Counted from the stretch's first letter, positions 1 to 9,401 are shown. The stretch is 52,254 nucleotides of DNA from Deltaproteobacteria bacterium (GCA_006226755.1 SBGE01000059.1:1-52254); one strand, 5' to 3'. The notes: generated from the sequence alone by a model not told the origin. Translations and numbers: made by a program.

Positions 1-985
<985 letters not shown>

Positions 986-1317
986 AAATATTTAATTCTA
1001 CATTTGAATTTAATACTGATTCATCCAATCATTTATTTCCGACCTCGGAATTGACAGAGATTTGAAAGAACTTTCGTTCATTCTATTTCTGGCAAAGGTC
1101 GGCTCAGTCTAAGCATTTTCTCTACATCAACTTACGTTCAACAGTAGCTTCAACAAAAACAACTATGCTTGATTGGTTACGACTGACTTTATTCAAGTTT
1201 AATTTGTACAATAAATTGTACACTCGAATCTCTTCTCGTCTTAAACGATCATCTAATGACAATCGCTTTTAATCTTATTCAGTTTTCAAAGAGCAAAGTG
1301 ATATATAACTCTAGAGT
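986..1317 (-). other. rRNA leader between tRNA-Ala and 16S
   Basis: This 332-base stretch has no credible gene. It lies between tRNA-Ala and 16S on the same strand and is AT-rich. It contains a boxA-like antitermination element close to the tRNA. It is presumably the transcribed leader that is processed to release 16S. Confidence 0.7.
1283..1295 (-). promoter_or_regulatory. boxA-like rRNA antitermination site
   Basis: The minus strand reads TGCTCTTTGAAAA, followed by CTGAATAAG. This matches the boxA element (consensus TGCTCTTTAACA) that recruits Nus factors in rRNA leaders. It sits between tRNA-Ala and 16S, about 300 bases upstream of mature 16S. Confidence 0.75.
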
Positions 1318-1393
1318 TGGTGGAGATGACTGGAATCGAACCAGCGACCCCTTGCGTGCAAAGCAAGTGCTCTCCCAACTGAGCTACACCCCC
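1318..1393 (-). tRNA. tRNA-Ala (anticodon UGC)
   Basis: The minus strand folds as a standard 76-base tRNA. The acceptor stem GGGGGTG pairs with CATCTCC and contains the G3:U70 pair that marks alanine tRNAs. The D-loop has AGCTCAGTTGGGAGAGC, the anticodon arm is CTTGC-TTTGCAC-GCAAG (anticodon TGC), and the T-arm has GGTTCGATTCC. CCA is encoded. It lies upstream of 16S in the same transcript, not in the 16S-23S spacer where tRNA-Ala is usually found. Confidence 0.97.
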
Positions 1394-1448
1394 AAACATA
1401 AATAACAATGTTAAAGAGTTAGAAATCACTTTTCCAAAGGTGAGGGAG

Positions 1449-1477
1449 AAAATAAGTGATTTGAGTTTTCATGTCAA
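1449..1477 (-). promoter_or_regulatory. Strong sigma-70 promoter of tRNA-Ala/16S operon
   Basis: The minus strand has TTGACA (1477-1472), a 17-base spacer and TATTTT (1454-1449). It is preceded by A-rich tracts that could act as an UP element. It is 56 bases upstream of tRNA-Ala, which fits a stable-RNA promoter. Confidence 0.8.
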
Positions 1478-1496
1478 CAACGTTTTCACAAAAACT

Positions 1497-1526
1497 TTGC
1501 GTTTTTTTTTATGGTAGAGATATAAT
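1497..1526 (+). promoter_or_regulatory. Sigma-70 promoter for the cyclophilin gene
   Basis: TTGCGT (1497-1502), an 18-base spacer and a perfect TATAAT (1521-1526) lie about 65 bases upstream of the cyclophilin start. It runs divergent from the rRNA promoter. Confidence 0.6.
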
Positions 1527-1591
1527 TTTTTATCAATAAAATTGGGAGCCTATAGGGACGGCTTGAAGCCACGTGAAGGAAGGAAAAAACC

Positions 1592-2176
1592 ATGGAAAAA
1601 CTCAAAAAAACAACTTTAATCACCCTCTTTTTTTCGCTCTTTTTCACGCTAAGTTCTTGTAATAAGCAACAGACAAAGAACCAAGAAGGCCAAAGCACTG
1701 CACAGGCCACAAACTCTGCCCAAATGCAGGTAGACTCTTCAGGGCTCTCAAAGACTAAGGCGATTTTAAAAACTGTTCATGGAAACATCGTCTTTAAATT
1801 CTATCCAAACAAAGCACCTAATACCGTTACCCGTATCTCAGAACTCATTAGTAAGGGATTCTATGATGGTCTTATCTTTCATAGGGTGGTTCCAAACTTT
1901 GTTATTCAAGGTGGAGATCCAACAGCGACAGGTACAGGCGGTAGTGGTCAAAGATTAAAGGCAGAATTTAACGATATCCAACACATTAAAGGAACAGTTG
2001 CGATGGCCAGAGCACAGGATAAAGACAGTGCCGACTCTCAATTTTATATTGCTCTAACCAATCTTCCACATCTGGATAGAAACTATACTGTATTCGGACA
2101 AGTGATTGAGGGATTGGAGATTCTAGAAAAGGTTCAACAGGGAGATAAGATGCTCTCTCTCTCCCTGGAAGAATAA
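1592..2176 (+). CDS. Cyclophilin-type peptidyl-prolyl isomerase, lipoprotein
   Basis: Predicted to catalyse cis-trans isomerisation of prolyl bonds in proteins outside the cytoplasmic membrane. Residues 1-23 form a lipoprotein signal peptide (hydrophobic stretch ending TLSSC), so the mature protein should be lipid-anchored at Cys23. A low-complexity Gln/Ser linker follows to about residue 55. The cyclophilin core then shows YDGLIFHRVVPNFVIQGGDP with the catalytic Arg, GTVAMAR, DSQFYIAL and LDRNYTVFGQVIEG, all typical of the bacterial single-domain family. A good ribosome site (AAGGAAGG) precedes the ATG. It converges with the small membrane protein gene, leaving a three-base gap. Confidence 0.93.
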   Translation: MEKLKKTTLITLFFSLFFTLSSCNKQQTKNQEGQSTAQATNSAQMQVDSSGLSKTKAILKTVHGNIVFKFYPNKAPNTVTRISELISKGFYDGLIFHRVVPNFVIQGGDPTATGTGGSGQRLKAEFNDIQHIKGTVAMARAQDKDSADSQFYIALTNLPHLDRNYTVFGQVIEGLEILEKVQQGDKMLSLSLEE

Positions 2177-2179
2177 AAA

Positions 2180-2356
2180 CTACTTTCCGTGTCTTTTATC
2201 GTCTTTGATGTAAACAAAGCCTTTGAGAACAACAAAGGCGATAACAAGAGCAATCAGAATTCCCCATGTTGGGAATGAAGGTTGATCCTTTACAGGTGGC
2301 TTTCCTTCTTCTTTTTGTAAAACTGTAGATGGTTTAGAGTTTGTATTTTCGTTCAT
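2180..2356 (-). CDS. Small single-pass membrane protein, last gene of oxidase operon
   Basis: This 58-residue gene was found by direct translation. It starts MNENTNSKPST, has a polar Lys/Pro-rich N-terminus, one membrane helix at about residues 30-48 (WGILIALVIAFVVLKGFVY) and a charged tail ending DDKRHGK. A ribosome site (GAGAGG) lies seven bases before the ATG, and the gene begins 18 bases after subunit IV ends. Position and size suggest an accessory subunit or assembly helper of the cytochrome oxidase, but no family is recognised. Confidence 0.7.
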   Translation of the reverse strand: MNENTNSKPSTVLQKEEGKPPVKDQPSFPTWGILIALVIAFVVLKGFVYIKDDKRHGK

Positions 2357-2374
2357 TTGATTGCCTCTCTTAGA

Positions 2375-2656
2375 TTACCTGTACATAGACTCAAGAATAA
2401 CAACAACTGTGTAGACCGCTGCTGAAATCGGAATAGCCGCAATAAACCACAACCACTTTTTCTCTTCATTCAAGTGCATATACCACCAAGCAACGACAAA
2501 GGCTTTGGCGATAGCTAGAAGAACTAGAGCAGAAGCTTTTAATGAGTAAGCTGTGTTAAGTTCTGGGACCATCAATTCCAAGGCAGTAAGAACTGCGAGA
2601 ACCACAAATATGATCAGATATTCTTTGATGTGGCTCTTATGCGTTTCTCCAGACAT
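2375..2656 (-). CDS. ctaF: Cytochrome c oxidase subunit IV (CtaF-like)
   Basis: A 93-residue protein with three membrane helices, matching the short prokaryotic subunit IV family of caa3-type oxidases. Typical features are the N-terminal HIKEYLIIFVVLAVLTALE and the segment AKAFVVAWWYMHLNEE in the second helix. Subunit IV is thought to stabilise the complex and carries no cofactor. The ribosome site AGGAGAG precedes the ATG. It follows the SCO-like gene by 10 bases and is in the oxidase operon. Confidence 0.9.
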   Translation of the reverse strand: MSGETHKSHIKEYLIIFVVLAVLTALELMVPELNTAYSLKASALVLLAIAKAFVVAWWYMHLNEEKKWLWFIAAIPISAAVYTVVVILESMYR

Positions 2657-2666
2657 GAAAACTCTC

Positions 2667-3308
2667 CTACTTGTACAGTTGATCTCTGTTAATCAAGAGA
2701 CCGACGTCAATCATTAGTTTATTAATAGAATCTTTATCAGTTTTATAAAGTCCACGAACACGATTTCTTCTATCCACAAGAAAGAGCTTTCCGAGATATG
2801 AATCATCTAGTTCTTTTATTCTGAATCCATCGCTGAGAAGTTTATCGACTTTTGCTTTATCAGCGCTCAGGAAGTTCCAAAAGAATGGATTGGCATCCAA
2901 GGCCCTGGCGAACTTATTAAGAGACTCTGGCGTATCTTTTCCGGCATCAAGAGTGATGGAAACCATTGCAGACTCTTTACGAACACCTTTCATTCTTTTT
3001 TGAATTTTTTGGAGCTGCTTCATATTGCCTTCGCAAATTGAATCGCACTCAGTTCTGGTAAAGGTAACCAGATAAACTTTTCCATCCAGATCTTTTGAAC
3101 CAAACTCCGTTCCAAACTCATTGGTCAATGAATAAGAAGGGAGATTGAATTGCACAGGAAGCTCAGGAGGAAGTTCGCGGTTGTACGAGCGATAAATCGG
3201 GTAAGCAAAAAGAAATGCCCAAAACAAAATCCAGAAGGCTTTATTGCCCACCATTTTTTGTACGAATGTCTCTTCCCGCTTGTAACCGAGAGTGCTCGCC
3301 ATTTCCAT
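2667..3308 (-). CDS. SCO1/SenC-like thioredoxin-fold protein, lacking the copper-ligand His
   Basis: SCO proteins are membrane-anchored thioredoxin-fold proteins that help load copper into the CuA site of oxidase subunit II. Here a membrane helix lies at about residues 23-40, and the periplasmic domain carries the CxxxC motif as CDSIC (Cys88, Cys92). The segments LVTFTRTECDSIC, VSITLDAGKDTPE and LFLVDRRNRVRGLY align with the family. The conserved distal His, normally just before the last segment, is absent; the whole 213-residue chain contains no histidine. A redox or thiol role, or altered copper binding, is therefore possible. Start and preceding stop overlap by one base (TAATG). Confidence 0.85.
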   Translation of the reverse strand: MEMASTLGYKREETFVQKMVGNKAFWILFWAFLFAYPIYRSYNRELPPELPVQFNLPSYSLTNEFGTEFGSKDLDGKVYLVTFTRTECDSICEGNMKQLQKIQKRMKGVRKESAMVSITLDAGKDTPESLNKFARALDANPFFWNFLSADKAKVDKLLSDGFRIKELDDSYLGKLFLVDRRNRVRGLYKTDKDSINKLMIDVGLLINRDQLYK

Positions 3309-4180
3309 TACTTCAATTTGCTCATCAATGTCTTACGCTCTGGTGTGTCTTTTACGTCCATCAAAGATTTTACGTAGTAAGCCACTGCCCAGATTTCTTC
3401 ATCAGTAATTGTATCTTTCCAAGCTGGCATGGCAGTTCCGCCAACTCCGGCTGCAAGTCTCACGTAAAGCTCTTCAACTGTAGAAGCTGATCTCACGTGG
3501 TCCCAAGTGAAGTCAGGAGGGATGCTCAGGTAACCGTATTCTGTTTCTTGTGGCTTAACCTTATAGAAGTCGGCATCAAGCTCAGCAACACCTTCACCAT
3601 TGATCTTCTTGTTGATTCCAGAGAACTCCTCAAGTGAAACATATCCACGGTGACAAGACTGACAGTTTGCTACTCCGTGATAAATTTCTTTCCCTTTTTG
3701 GATGGCAGCTGATCTGTGAGCTTCACCAAAAGGATCGGCTGAAGGAAGGATTTCAGCTCCAAGCTTCTTGTCTTTTCCTTCCCAAACTTTAGGAGCAAAA
3801 GTTTTAATGTATTGAACGACAGCATCCATTTGGCCTTCAGTAAGATCCCAAGGAAGCATAGCTGTCCCATGAAGACCATACTTCAAGATGTCGTAGAAAT
3901 GTCTGTCATGTGGAAGTTCACCCGTTGTGATTTTTCCAAACTTGTAAATTCCAAGTGTGAAATCTCTTGGTGGAACTTTCATCCCTTTGTGAGCTGGACC
4001 TTTACCGTCCCCTTTCACACCGTGACAGGCCATACAGTATTCTTTGTAAATTTGCTCACCCTTGTTAAGTTTCCAAGCAGAAGCATGAACTCCTCCAGCA
4101 AAAACTTTGTCTTCAACGAATGTTTTTTTGCTACAGGAAACAAAAAAAGTAAGCATTAGAATAGAAAGTAAAACTCTCAT
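3308..4180 (-). CDS. Diheme cytochrome c lipoprotein of the oxidase operon
   Basis: Predicted periplasmic electron carrier with two class I cytochrome c domains. The first heme site is CMACH (Cys49, His53) with likely Met108 ligand in GTAMLPW; the second is CQSCH (Cys173, His177) with Met251 in GTAMPAW. The N-terminus has a lipobox ending FFVSC, so it is probably anchored in the membrane. It lies between oxidase subunit III and SCO. Because subunit II here carries no fused cytochrome c domain, this protein may deliver electrons to CuA. The ribosome site GAGGAC precedes the ATG. Confidence 0.92.
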   Translation of the reverse strand: MRVLLSILMLTFFVSCSKKTFVEDKVFAGGVHASAWKLNKGEQIYKEYCMACHGVKGDGKGPAHKGMKVPPRDFTLGIYKFGKITTGELPHDRHFYDILKYGLHGTAMLPWDLTEGQMDAVVQYIKTFAPKVWEGKDKKLGAEILPSADPFGEAHRSAAIQKGKEIYHGVANCQSCHRGYVSLEEFSGINKKINGEGVAELDADFYKVKPQETEYGYLSIPPDFTWDHVRSASTVEELYVRLAAGVGGTAMPAWKDTITDEEIWAVAYYVKSLMDVKDTPERKTLMSKLK

Positions 4181-4189
4181 TTTAGTCCT

Positions 4190-4783
4190 CTATATTACGA
4201 AAATGATAAAATACATCAGTAACCAAACAACATCGAGAAAGTGCCAAAACTTCCCGACGTTATTAACTTTATTCTCTTCTGAAATCGTACATTCTTTATT
4301 CATCGTCACTGGAATCAAATAAAGAAGTGTCAACAATGCGATCACAATGTGAGCTGCGTGAATCCAAGTGAATGAATAAACCAATGATTGAAACACTCCG
4401 CTGCTGGCATAGAATCCTCTGGATTTGAGATCTGCCCACAAGCTGAACTGAGTGTACATAAAACCTGCTCCAAGAATGATCGTAGCAACCAACCAAGGCA
4501 TGGTTTTATTTACAGCTCCACCACCAAAATACTTGGCCTTGAAAACCATAAATGTCATTGAACTCAAGACAATCGCAAATGTACTCAAAGTTGGAAAGAA
4601 AAGATCGACTTTTTCCATTCCCATGGGTGGCCACACAGGAGAAGTAATCCTGAAGTAGGAGTACCCAAGAAACAATGAAGCGAAAAGCATCGAAAAAGAA
4701 ACCAGTACAACGATCATCGCTATACTGGAAACCAATCGTTTTCCTTCAATGCTATCAGAATGGAGAATCGCAGTTCTTTCCAT
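4190..4783 (-). CDS. ctaE: Cytochrome c oxidase subunit III
   Basis: A 197-residue, five-helix membrane protein of the heme-copper oxidase subunit III family. Characteristic segments are ASLFLGYSYFRI in the first helix, FTWIHAAHIVIALLTLLYL and the C-terminal VGKFWHFLDVVWLLMYFIIFVI (WHFxDVVW is the family signature). Its ATG overlaps the subunit I stop codon by one base (TAATG), showing translational coupling in the operon. A second subunit III gene lies at 11349-11972. Confidence 0.93.
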   Translation of the reverse strand: MERTAILHSDSIEGKRLVSSIAMIVVLVSFSMLFASLFLGYSYFRITSPVWPPMGMEKVDLFFPTLSTFAIVLSSMTFMVFKAKYFGGGAVNKTMPWLVATIILGAGFMYTQFSLWADLKSRGFYASSGVFQSLVYSFTWIHAAHIVIALLTLLYLIPVTMNKECTISEENKVNNVGKFWHFLDVVWLLMYFIIFVI

Positions 4784-6516
4784 TAAGCTTCCACCAACTC
4801 CTCAGTCTGATACTGGAAGTCTCTATCAGTAGTCAGATTTGGGTTTCCAAGTTCGTGTGGTCCACATTTAACCACAGGAATCTCAGCAAAATTGTAATGT
4901 GGAGCTGGAGATGGAATCGTCCACTCGAGAGTTCCAACTTTCCATGGGTTTGGATCTGTTTCTTCTTTCCCCCAGAAAACTGCGTAACAAAAGTTAACAA
5001 CAAAGATAATCTGAGAAAGTCCCATAAGGATTGCCGACCAAGTAATGAAAGTGTTGATCGGAACTAGCTTTTGAAGGAAGTCATAGACGAATGGGTCGTA
5101 AAGTCTTCTGTGCATCCCCGCGTATCCAACGAAAAGCATTCCGAAGAAAACTCCGTTAAGACCAAGCATGGTTAGCCAGAAGTGAATTTTTCCCCATGTC
5201 TCGTTGAGCATCTTTCCAAACATTTTTGGCATCCAGAAATAGATGGCTGCAAATGAACCAAAAAGAACTGAAGCAGCCATAGTGTAATGGAAGTGACCAA
5301 CAACAAAATAAGTATCGTGAAGATAAAGGTCAGTAGTTACAGTTCCAAGATAAAGACCAGTTAGACCTCCAAGACCAAAAACGAAAACAACACCAAGAGA
5401 GAAAAGCATTGGTGTATCGAATTTAATCGTTCCTTTCCAAATTGTTCCAAGCCAGTTGGCAAAGAAAATCGCAGAAGGGATTGAAATGGTCATGGTCAAC
5501 GTCATGAAGGTCTGAGTCAGTAGTGGACTCATTTGAGTCGTATACATGTGGTGACCGTAAACTAGTGTTGAAAGAATTGTAATTGAAGTCATTGAAAGAG
5601 CTGTTGCCTTGGCTCCAAACGCTGGCTTTCTTGAAAAGAAAGAAAGGATGTCTGAAACAATACCCCAAGCTGGAAGAATAAGGATGTAAACTTCCGGGTG
5701 ACCGAAAATCCAAAAAACGTGCTGGAAAAGTACCGGGTCACCTGTTCCACTTGTAGCGGCAGCACCGGCCAAGAAGAACTGGGTTCCAAAAACTCTATCG
5801 AATACAAGAAGAAGACCACCGGCACCAAGAACAGGAAGGAAGATAGCGTTTAGAATCGCAGTCAACCAAAGTCCCCAGATTGTAAGTGGCATATCAAAGT
5901 ATCCCATCCCTGGAGCTCTAAGCGTAATCACTGTAGTGATATAGTTAATTGCACCCATGGTGGAAGAGATACCAAGAACAAAGATGGCAACTGCCCAAAG
6001 AGTCTGCCCGACCCCGGGTGAACCAATCAGTGTTGAAAGAGTAGGATATGCTGTCCATCCACCTGCTGCAGCTCCTAGTGGAGTGAAGAGTGAACCGACA
6101 AGAAGAGCCGCTGAAAGAACTGCCAACCAGAAAGAGAGCATGTTCATTAACGGAAAGGCCATATCTCGACAGCCAATCATCAGCGGAATACAAAAGTTAC
6201 CAAAGGCACCAATCAAGATTGGAGTAATGGCATAGAAGATCATGATCGTACCATGCATCGTAAAAAGCATTGCGTACGTATCAGGAGGAATTACCCCTCC
6301 GGTTTCCGGGAACATGAATCTTCCAATCAATGGAAAAGCCTCTCCAGGAAATGCAAGTGCCCATCTGATCATCAAGGCCATGATTCCGCCAAGTCCGAGA
6401 CCTAAGATCCCGTACCAGAGGAATTGCTTCCCGATCACTTTATGATCGTATGAAAAGATATACTTGCTAATGAAAGTTGTTGGTTTAGGGTGAATATGCT
6501 GTTCGTAAAAAGCCAT
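4783..6516 (-). CDS. ctaD: Cytochrome c oxidase subunit I (aa3-type)
   Basis: Catalytic subunit that reduces oxygen to water and pumps protons. It has 577 residues and about twelve membrane helices. Metal ligands are visible: His88 and His410 (low-spin heme), His273 with Tyr277 in FGHPEVYILILPAWG plus His322/His323 in HHMYT (CuB), and His408 in VGHFHYTMA (high-spin heme). Glu275 in HPEVY is the proton-channel residue of the A1 subtype. The ribosome site GGAGATAGAA precedes the ATG. It is followed directly by subunit III with one-base overlap. Confidence 0.98.
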   Translation of the reverse strand: MAFYEQHIHPKPTTFISKYIFSYDHKVIGKQFLWYGILGLGLGGIMALMIRWALAFPGEAFPLIGRFMFPETGGVIPPDTYAMLFTMHGTIMIFYAITPILIGAFGNFCIPLMIGCRDMAFPLMNMLSFWLAVLSAALLVGSLFTPLGAAAGGWTAYPTLSTLIGSPGVGQTLWAVAIFVLGISSTMGAINYITTVITLRAPGMGYFDMPLTIWGLWLTAILNAIFLPVLGAGGLLLVFDRVFGTQFFLAGAAATSGTGDPVLFQHVFWIFGHPEVYILILPAWGIVSDILSFFSRKPAFGAKATALSMTSITILSTLVYGHHMYTTQMSPLLTQTFMTLTMTISIPSAIFFANWLGTIWKGTIKFDTPMLFSLGVVFVFGLGGLTGLYLGTVTTDLYLHDTYFVVGHFHYTMAASVLFGSFAAIYFWMPKMFGKMLNETWGKIHFWLTMLGLNGVFFGMLFVGYAGMHRRLYDPFVYDFLQKLVPINTFITWSAILMGLSQIIFVVNFCYAVFWGKEETDPNPWKVGTLEWTIPSPAPHYNFAEIPVVKCGPHELGNPNLTTDRDFQYQTEELVEA

Positions 6517-6532
6517 TTCTATCTCCGATAGA

Positions 6533-7387
6533 TTAGTTCATGCTAACTTCTTTGCGGGTTGTCTTCTGCCACGTCCAACCCCAGTAACGCTCTAGATTTT
6601 CAGAATCATTTTCCTGAATCGCTTTTTCCTGTGCTTCCGCCATCCAAGCATTCATATCTGCTTCTTCATAAACGGTAAGCTTTGCTTGCATTCTATAGTG
6701 ATAAGTTCCACACATTTCAGCACAAGCAATATCGTACTTGCCAGGCTTGTTGAGCTTGAACCAAATACGAGTGATTCTTCCTGGAATGGCATCAACTTTT
6801 CTTCTCGCGTTTGGAAGATAAAGTGAGTGAATCACATCTTTAGAAATCATTTGAATAACAACCTTCTTACCGGCCGGTACACGAAGATCATTCAAGTAAA
6901 CAACATCGTCTTCAGTGTTGAAGACACCATCTTTACCTGGGTAACGAAAATGCCATGCCCACTGTTGAGCCATAACTTGAACACGATAAACATCTTCTTT
7001 ATCTTCATCAGGCCAGTTAATGAAAACACCTGTGTAATCGTTGTTCGACATTCTGGTGATGTTCATATCAATTGCAAGGAATACTGATAGACCAATTGCA
7101 GTTGCAACCATGATGTGTGATTTTTTGTTTCCGTAAGTGTAGTAAGGCTTTGGGTTTCTCTTAGCAGAGTAAAGAAAAGAGAATCCAAAAAGACCGGCAC
7201 AAACCAAAGCAAAGAAAAAGATATTCAAGATCGTCGTGTAATTGAATAACCATTCAATCAAGTGACCATGCTCAGAAATATCTTCTGGTGGTTGGATTCT
7301 TTGCCAAAAAGTTAATCCATCATGAACTTTACCGTGACCTCCGGCCGCCATGATTAATCCTTCAAACAGAGATGAAACCAAATTCAT
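6533..7387 (-). CDS. ctaC: Cytochrome c oxidase subunit II
   Basis: Electron entry subunit with two N-terminal membrane helices (about residues 47-75 and 92-110) and a periplasmic cupredoxin domain holding the CuA centre. CuA ligands are His187 and the motif CAEMCGTYHYRM (Cys222, Glu224, Cys226, His230, Met233). There is no C-terminal cytochrome c domain, unlike typical caa3 subunit II. A start five codons earlier is possible, but the AAGGAAG ribosome site lies inside that extension and points to the ATG at 7387, giving 284 residues. Confidence 0.96.
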   Translation of the reverse strand: MNLVSSLFEGLIMAAGGHGKVHDGLTFWQRIQPPEDISEHGHLIEWLFNYTTILNIFFFALVCAGLFGFSFLYSAKRNPKPYYTYGNKKSHIMVATAIGLSVFLAIDMNITRMSNNDYTGVFINWPDEDKEDVYRVQVMAQQWAWHFRYPGKDGVFNTEDDVVYLNDLRVPAGKKVVIQMISKDVIHSLYLPNARRKVDAIPGRITRIWFKLNKPGKYDIACAEMCGTYHYRMQAKLTVYEEADMNAWMAEAQEKAIQENDSENLERYWGWTWQKTTRKEVSMN

Positions 7388-7450
7388 AAAGTCTTCCTTC
7401 ATTTACTTACATGAAGTAATTGCTAAAATTTAAATTTGTTAGACTGAGCC

Positions 7451-7458
7451 ATTATACA
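7451..7458 (-). promoter_or_regulatory. Probable extended -10 promoter of the ctaC operon
   Basis: The minus strand reads TGTATAAT 63 bases upstream of the subunit II start, in the 114-base gap after the CtaA-CtaB gene. The -35 region is poor, as expected for an extended -10 promoter. This would let the oxidase subunits be transcribed separately from the heme A synthesis gene. Confidence 0.45.
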
Positions 7459-7501
7459 AGTAAATACACGACTTTACTATGTAGGAATTAAAGACATTGT
7501 T

Positions 7502-9349
7502 CTATTTTAGAAAAATCATAGCCCCTAGCAGCAATGGAAGATAAAGAATTGTTCCCCAGAAATAACGCTTGGCCCAAAGCTCAACTTGAAGTGAGTTGGA
7601 TTGAAATTTTATTCCCGCAAGAGCGAGGAGCGTCATAGGGACAGCAAGAAGAAGAGCAACTATAAAATACGCTTTGCTGACTCCACTCCAAGAATAAGGA
7701 GCAAGAGTTGTTGCGATCATAGCAGCAGTCAGGACAAGTATCGCTTTCCATGTTGTGGAGGTGGAAATTTGATTTGGATAAACTTTTATATTTGCTGCGT
7801 CGTAATCCTTGGCATTAAAAATTGAAATCGCCATGAAATGCGGAAGCTGCCATACAAAAAGAATTAGAAATAAACCAAATGAATTGAGATCCAATGTTCC
7901 AGTTACAGTTGTCCAACCAAGAAGTGGAGGAATCGCTCCAGGAATGGCTCCAATCACAACAGCAAATGGAGATTTTTGTTTCATTGGCGTATAGGCCCAT
8001 AGGTAGAGAATAGCTGCCAAGGCCGAGAGTATTGCGGTGATCAAATTCACATAAAATACCATCAAAGCGATGGCTGAACCAACCAATACAATTCCAAATG
8101 ATAGAGCAACCATTGGGTTCAGTCTTCCAGCAGGAAGGCTTCGGTCTCTAGTTCTCTCCATTAGAGCATCGACATCTCTTTCGATATAACAATTGAGAGC
8201 GCAGGCACCCATAACAACAAAATAAATCATCAAAAGAGAAAAAATGCCTTTAAAGAAATTCAATTCACCCGGCGCTAGAAGGAATCCTACAACAGCAGTC
8301 ATCATAACCAGGCCAGAGAGTTTTGGTTTTGTGAGCTCAACAAAATCGGAAAAAATAGAATGAAAAGTTCTGTTTCCATACTTTTCTTCTGCAGAAAATA
8401 AAATCAAATTGAGTTTCCAAAGTCCTGCCAAACAAACAGCTGCCATTCCCAAGTGAAGTGTTGTTGGAACAACTGAAATATTCATAGCGACAGTCATAAC
8501 TCCAAGTGCGACTTGAAAGAAGATAGCTACTGGGATGATAACTGCCCAAATCATGGACGAAGTTCGAAAACTTTTAGCCGCGTCTTTAGTTTTAACGAAA
8601 AAAGTAAGGACCTTGGCACTATAAAGGAAAGAAACAAGTGTTACGAAAATAGCGAAATAGCGGTGAACCATATGAAGCTGGGCAATTGAAGCTTCTGGCC
8701 ACCAAGACTTAGTCCACGTCCCCATATCAAGGCATAAATTCCAAGCATCTGAGCCAAGTCCACACGAGGCGCCGGCACCAGAATGTCTCATGAAAGCACC
8801 GAGGACCATTTGCAAATAAATCAGAACACCAGAAATGAGAATTCCATGTCTATAGATAGGCTTCCAAGAATTTGAAAACTTTTCTTTTTCCAGATCATCT
8901 ACCTTGATCTCAGTTGATTCAAGCAAAGCAAGTTTGTGATGCAAAAGAATGATCGTGCAAAAGAAGATCATTGATAGACCCAAGTGAGTCGTTGAAACGA
9001 TTGTTGGGAGCCTATAAATAACAGTGATTCCCCCTAGAACTCCCTGAGCGATGACCATCACAAGTGAAAGAGTTGAAAGGTGAAAAACTTCCTGCCAATT
9101 AGAATCTGTCTTATTTCTCTTCCAAGTAAAGAAAGTTAAAAGGATCGTGAGAAAACCAACCAAACTCGCCAGAAGCCTATGGCTATGTTCAATCAAAACA
9201 CCATCTTTCATATCAGGAAAAACTTTTCCATAACAAAGAGGCCAATCAGGACATGCAAGACTCGACTGGGTATTGTGAACAATTCCTCCTAGAATCAGGA
9301 GAAGAAAAGTGATGACAATAGTACTTAGTGCTAGATTTTTAACGCGCAT
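7502..9349 (-). CDS. ctaB: Fused heme A synthase / heme O synthase (CtaA-CtaB)
   Basis: One uninterrupted 615-residue reading frame carries both steps from protoheme to heme A. Residues 1 to about 320 are CtaA (COX15-like), with eight helices and heme-binding histidines in IEHSHRLLAS, HLGLSM, HMVHRYFAI and HLGMAAV. Residues about 330-615 are CtaB (protoheme farnesyltransferase, UbiA family) with FVELTKPKLSGLV and the prenyl-diphosphate motif ALNCYIERDVDALMERTRDR. Similar fusions are known in Thermus. The ATG at 9349 is preferred over a TTG two codons earlier; the ribosome site is weak for both. The product serves the adjacent oxidase. Confidence 0.93.
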   Translation of the reverse strand: MRVKNLALSTIVITFLLLILGGIVHNTQSSLACPDWPLCYGKVFPDMKDGVLIEHSHRLLASLVGFLTILLTFFTWKRNKTDSNWQEVFHLSTLSLVMVIAQGVLGGITVIYRLPTIVSTTHLGLSMIFFCTIILLHHKLALLESTEIKVDDLEKEKFSNSWKPIYRHGILISGVLIYLQMVLGAFMRHSGAGASCGLGSDAWNLCLDMGTWTKSWWPEASIAQLHMVHRYFAIFVTLVSFLYSAKVLTFFVKTKDAAKSFRTSSMIWAVIIPVAIFFQVALGVMTVAMNISVVPTTLHLGMAAVCLAGLWKLNLILFSAEEKYGNRTFHSIFSDFVELTKPKLSGLVMMTAVVGFLLAPGELNFFKGIFSLLMIYFVVMGACALNCYIERDVDALMERTRDRSLPAGRLNPMVALSFGIVLVGSAIALMVFYVNLITAILSALAAILYLWAYTPMKQKSPFAVVIGAIPGAIPPLLGWTTVTGTLDLNSFGLFLILFVWQLPHFMAISIFNAKDYDAANIKVYPNQISTSTTWKAILVLTAAMIATTLAPYSWSGVSKAYFIVALLLAVPMTLLALAGIKFQSNSLQVELWAKRYFWGTILYLPLLLGAMIFLK

Positions 9350-9401
9350 TATCAAGATACTTCAATTTCAAAATTTGGTATGAGAACTTCTACAATGCAA
9401 G

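Noticed and set aside
7388-7402. Five-codon N-terminal extension of oxidase subunit II
   Set aside because: It contains the ribosome site for the downstream ATG and so is leader, not protein.
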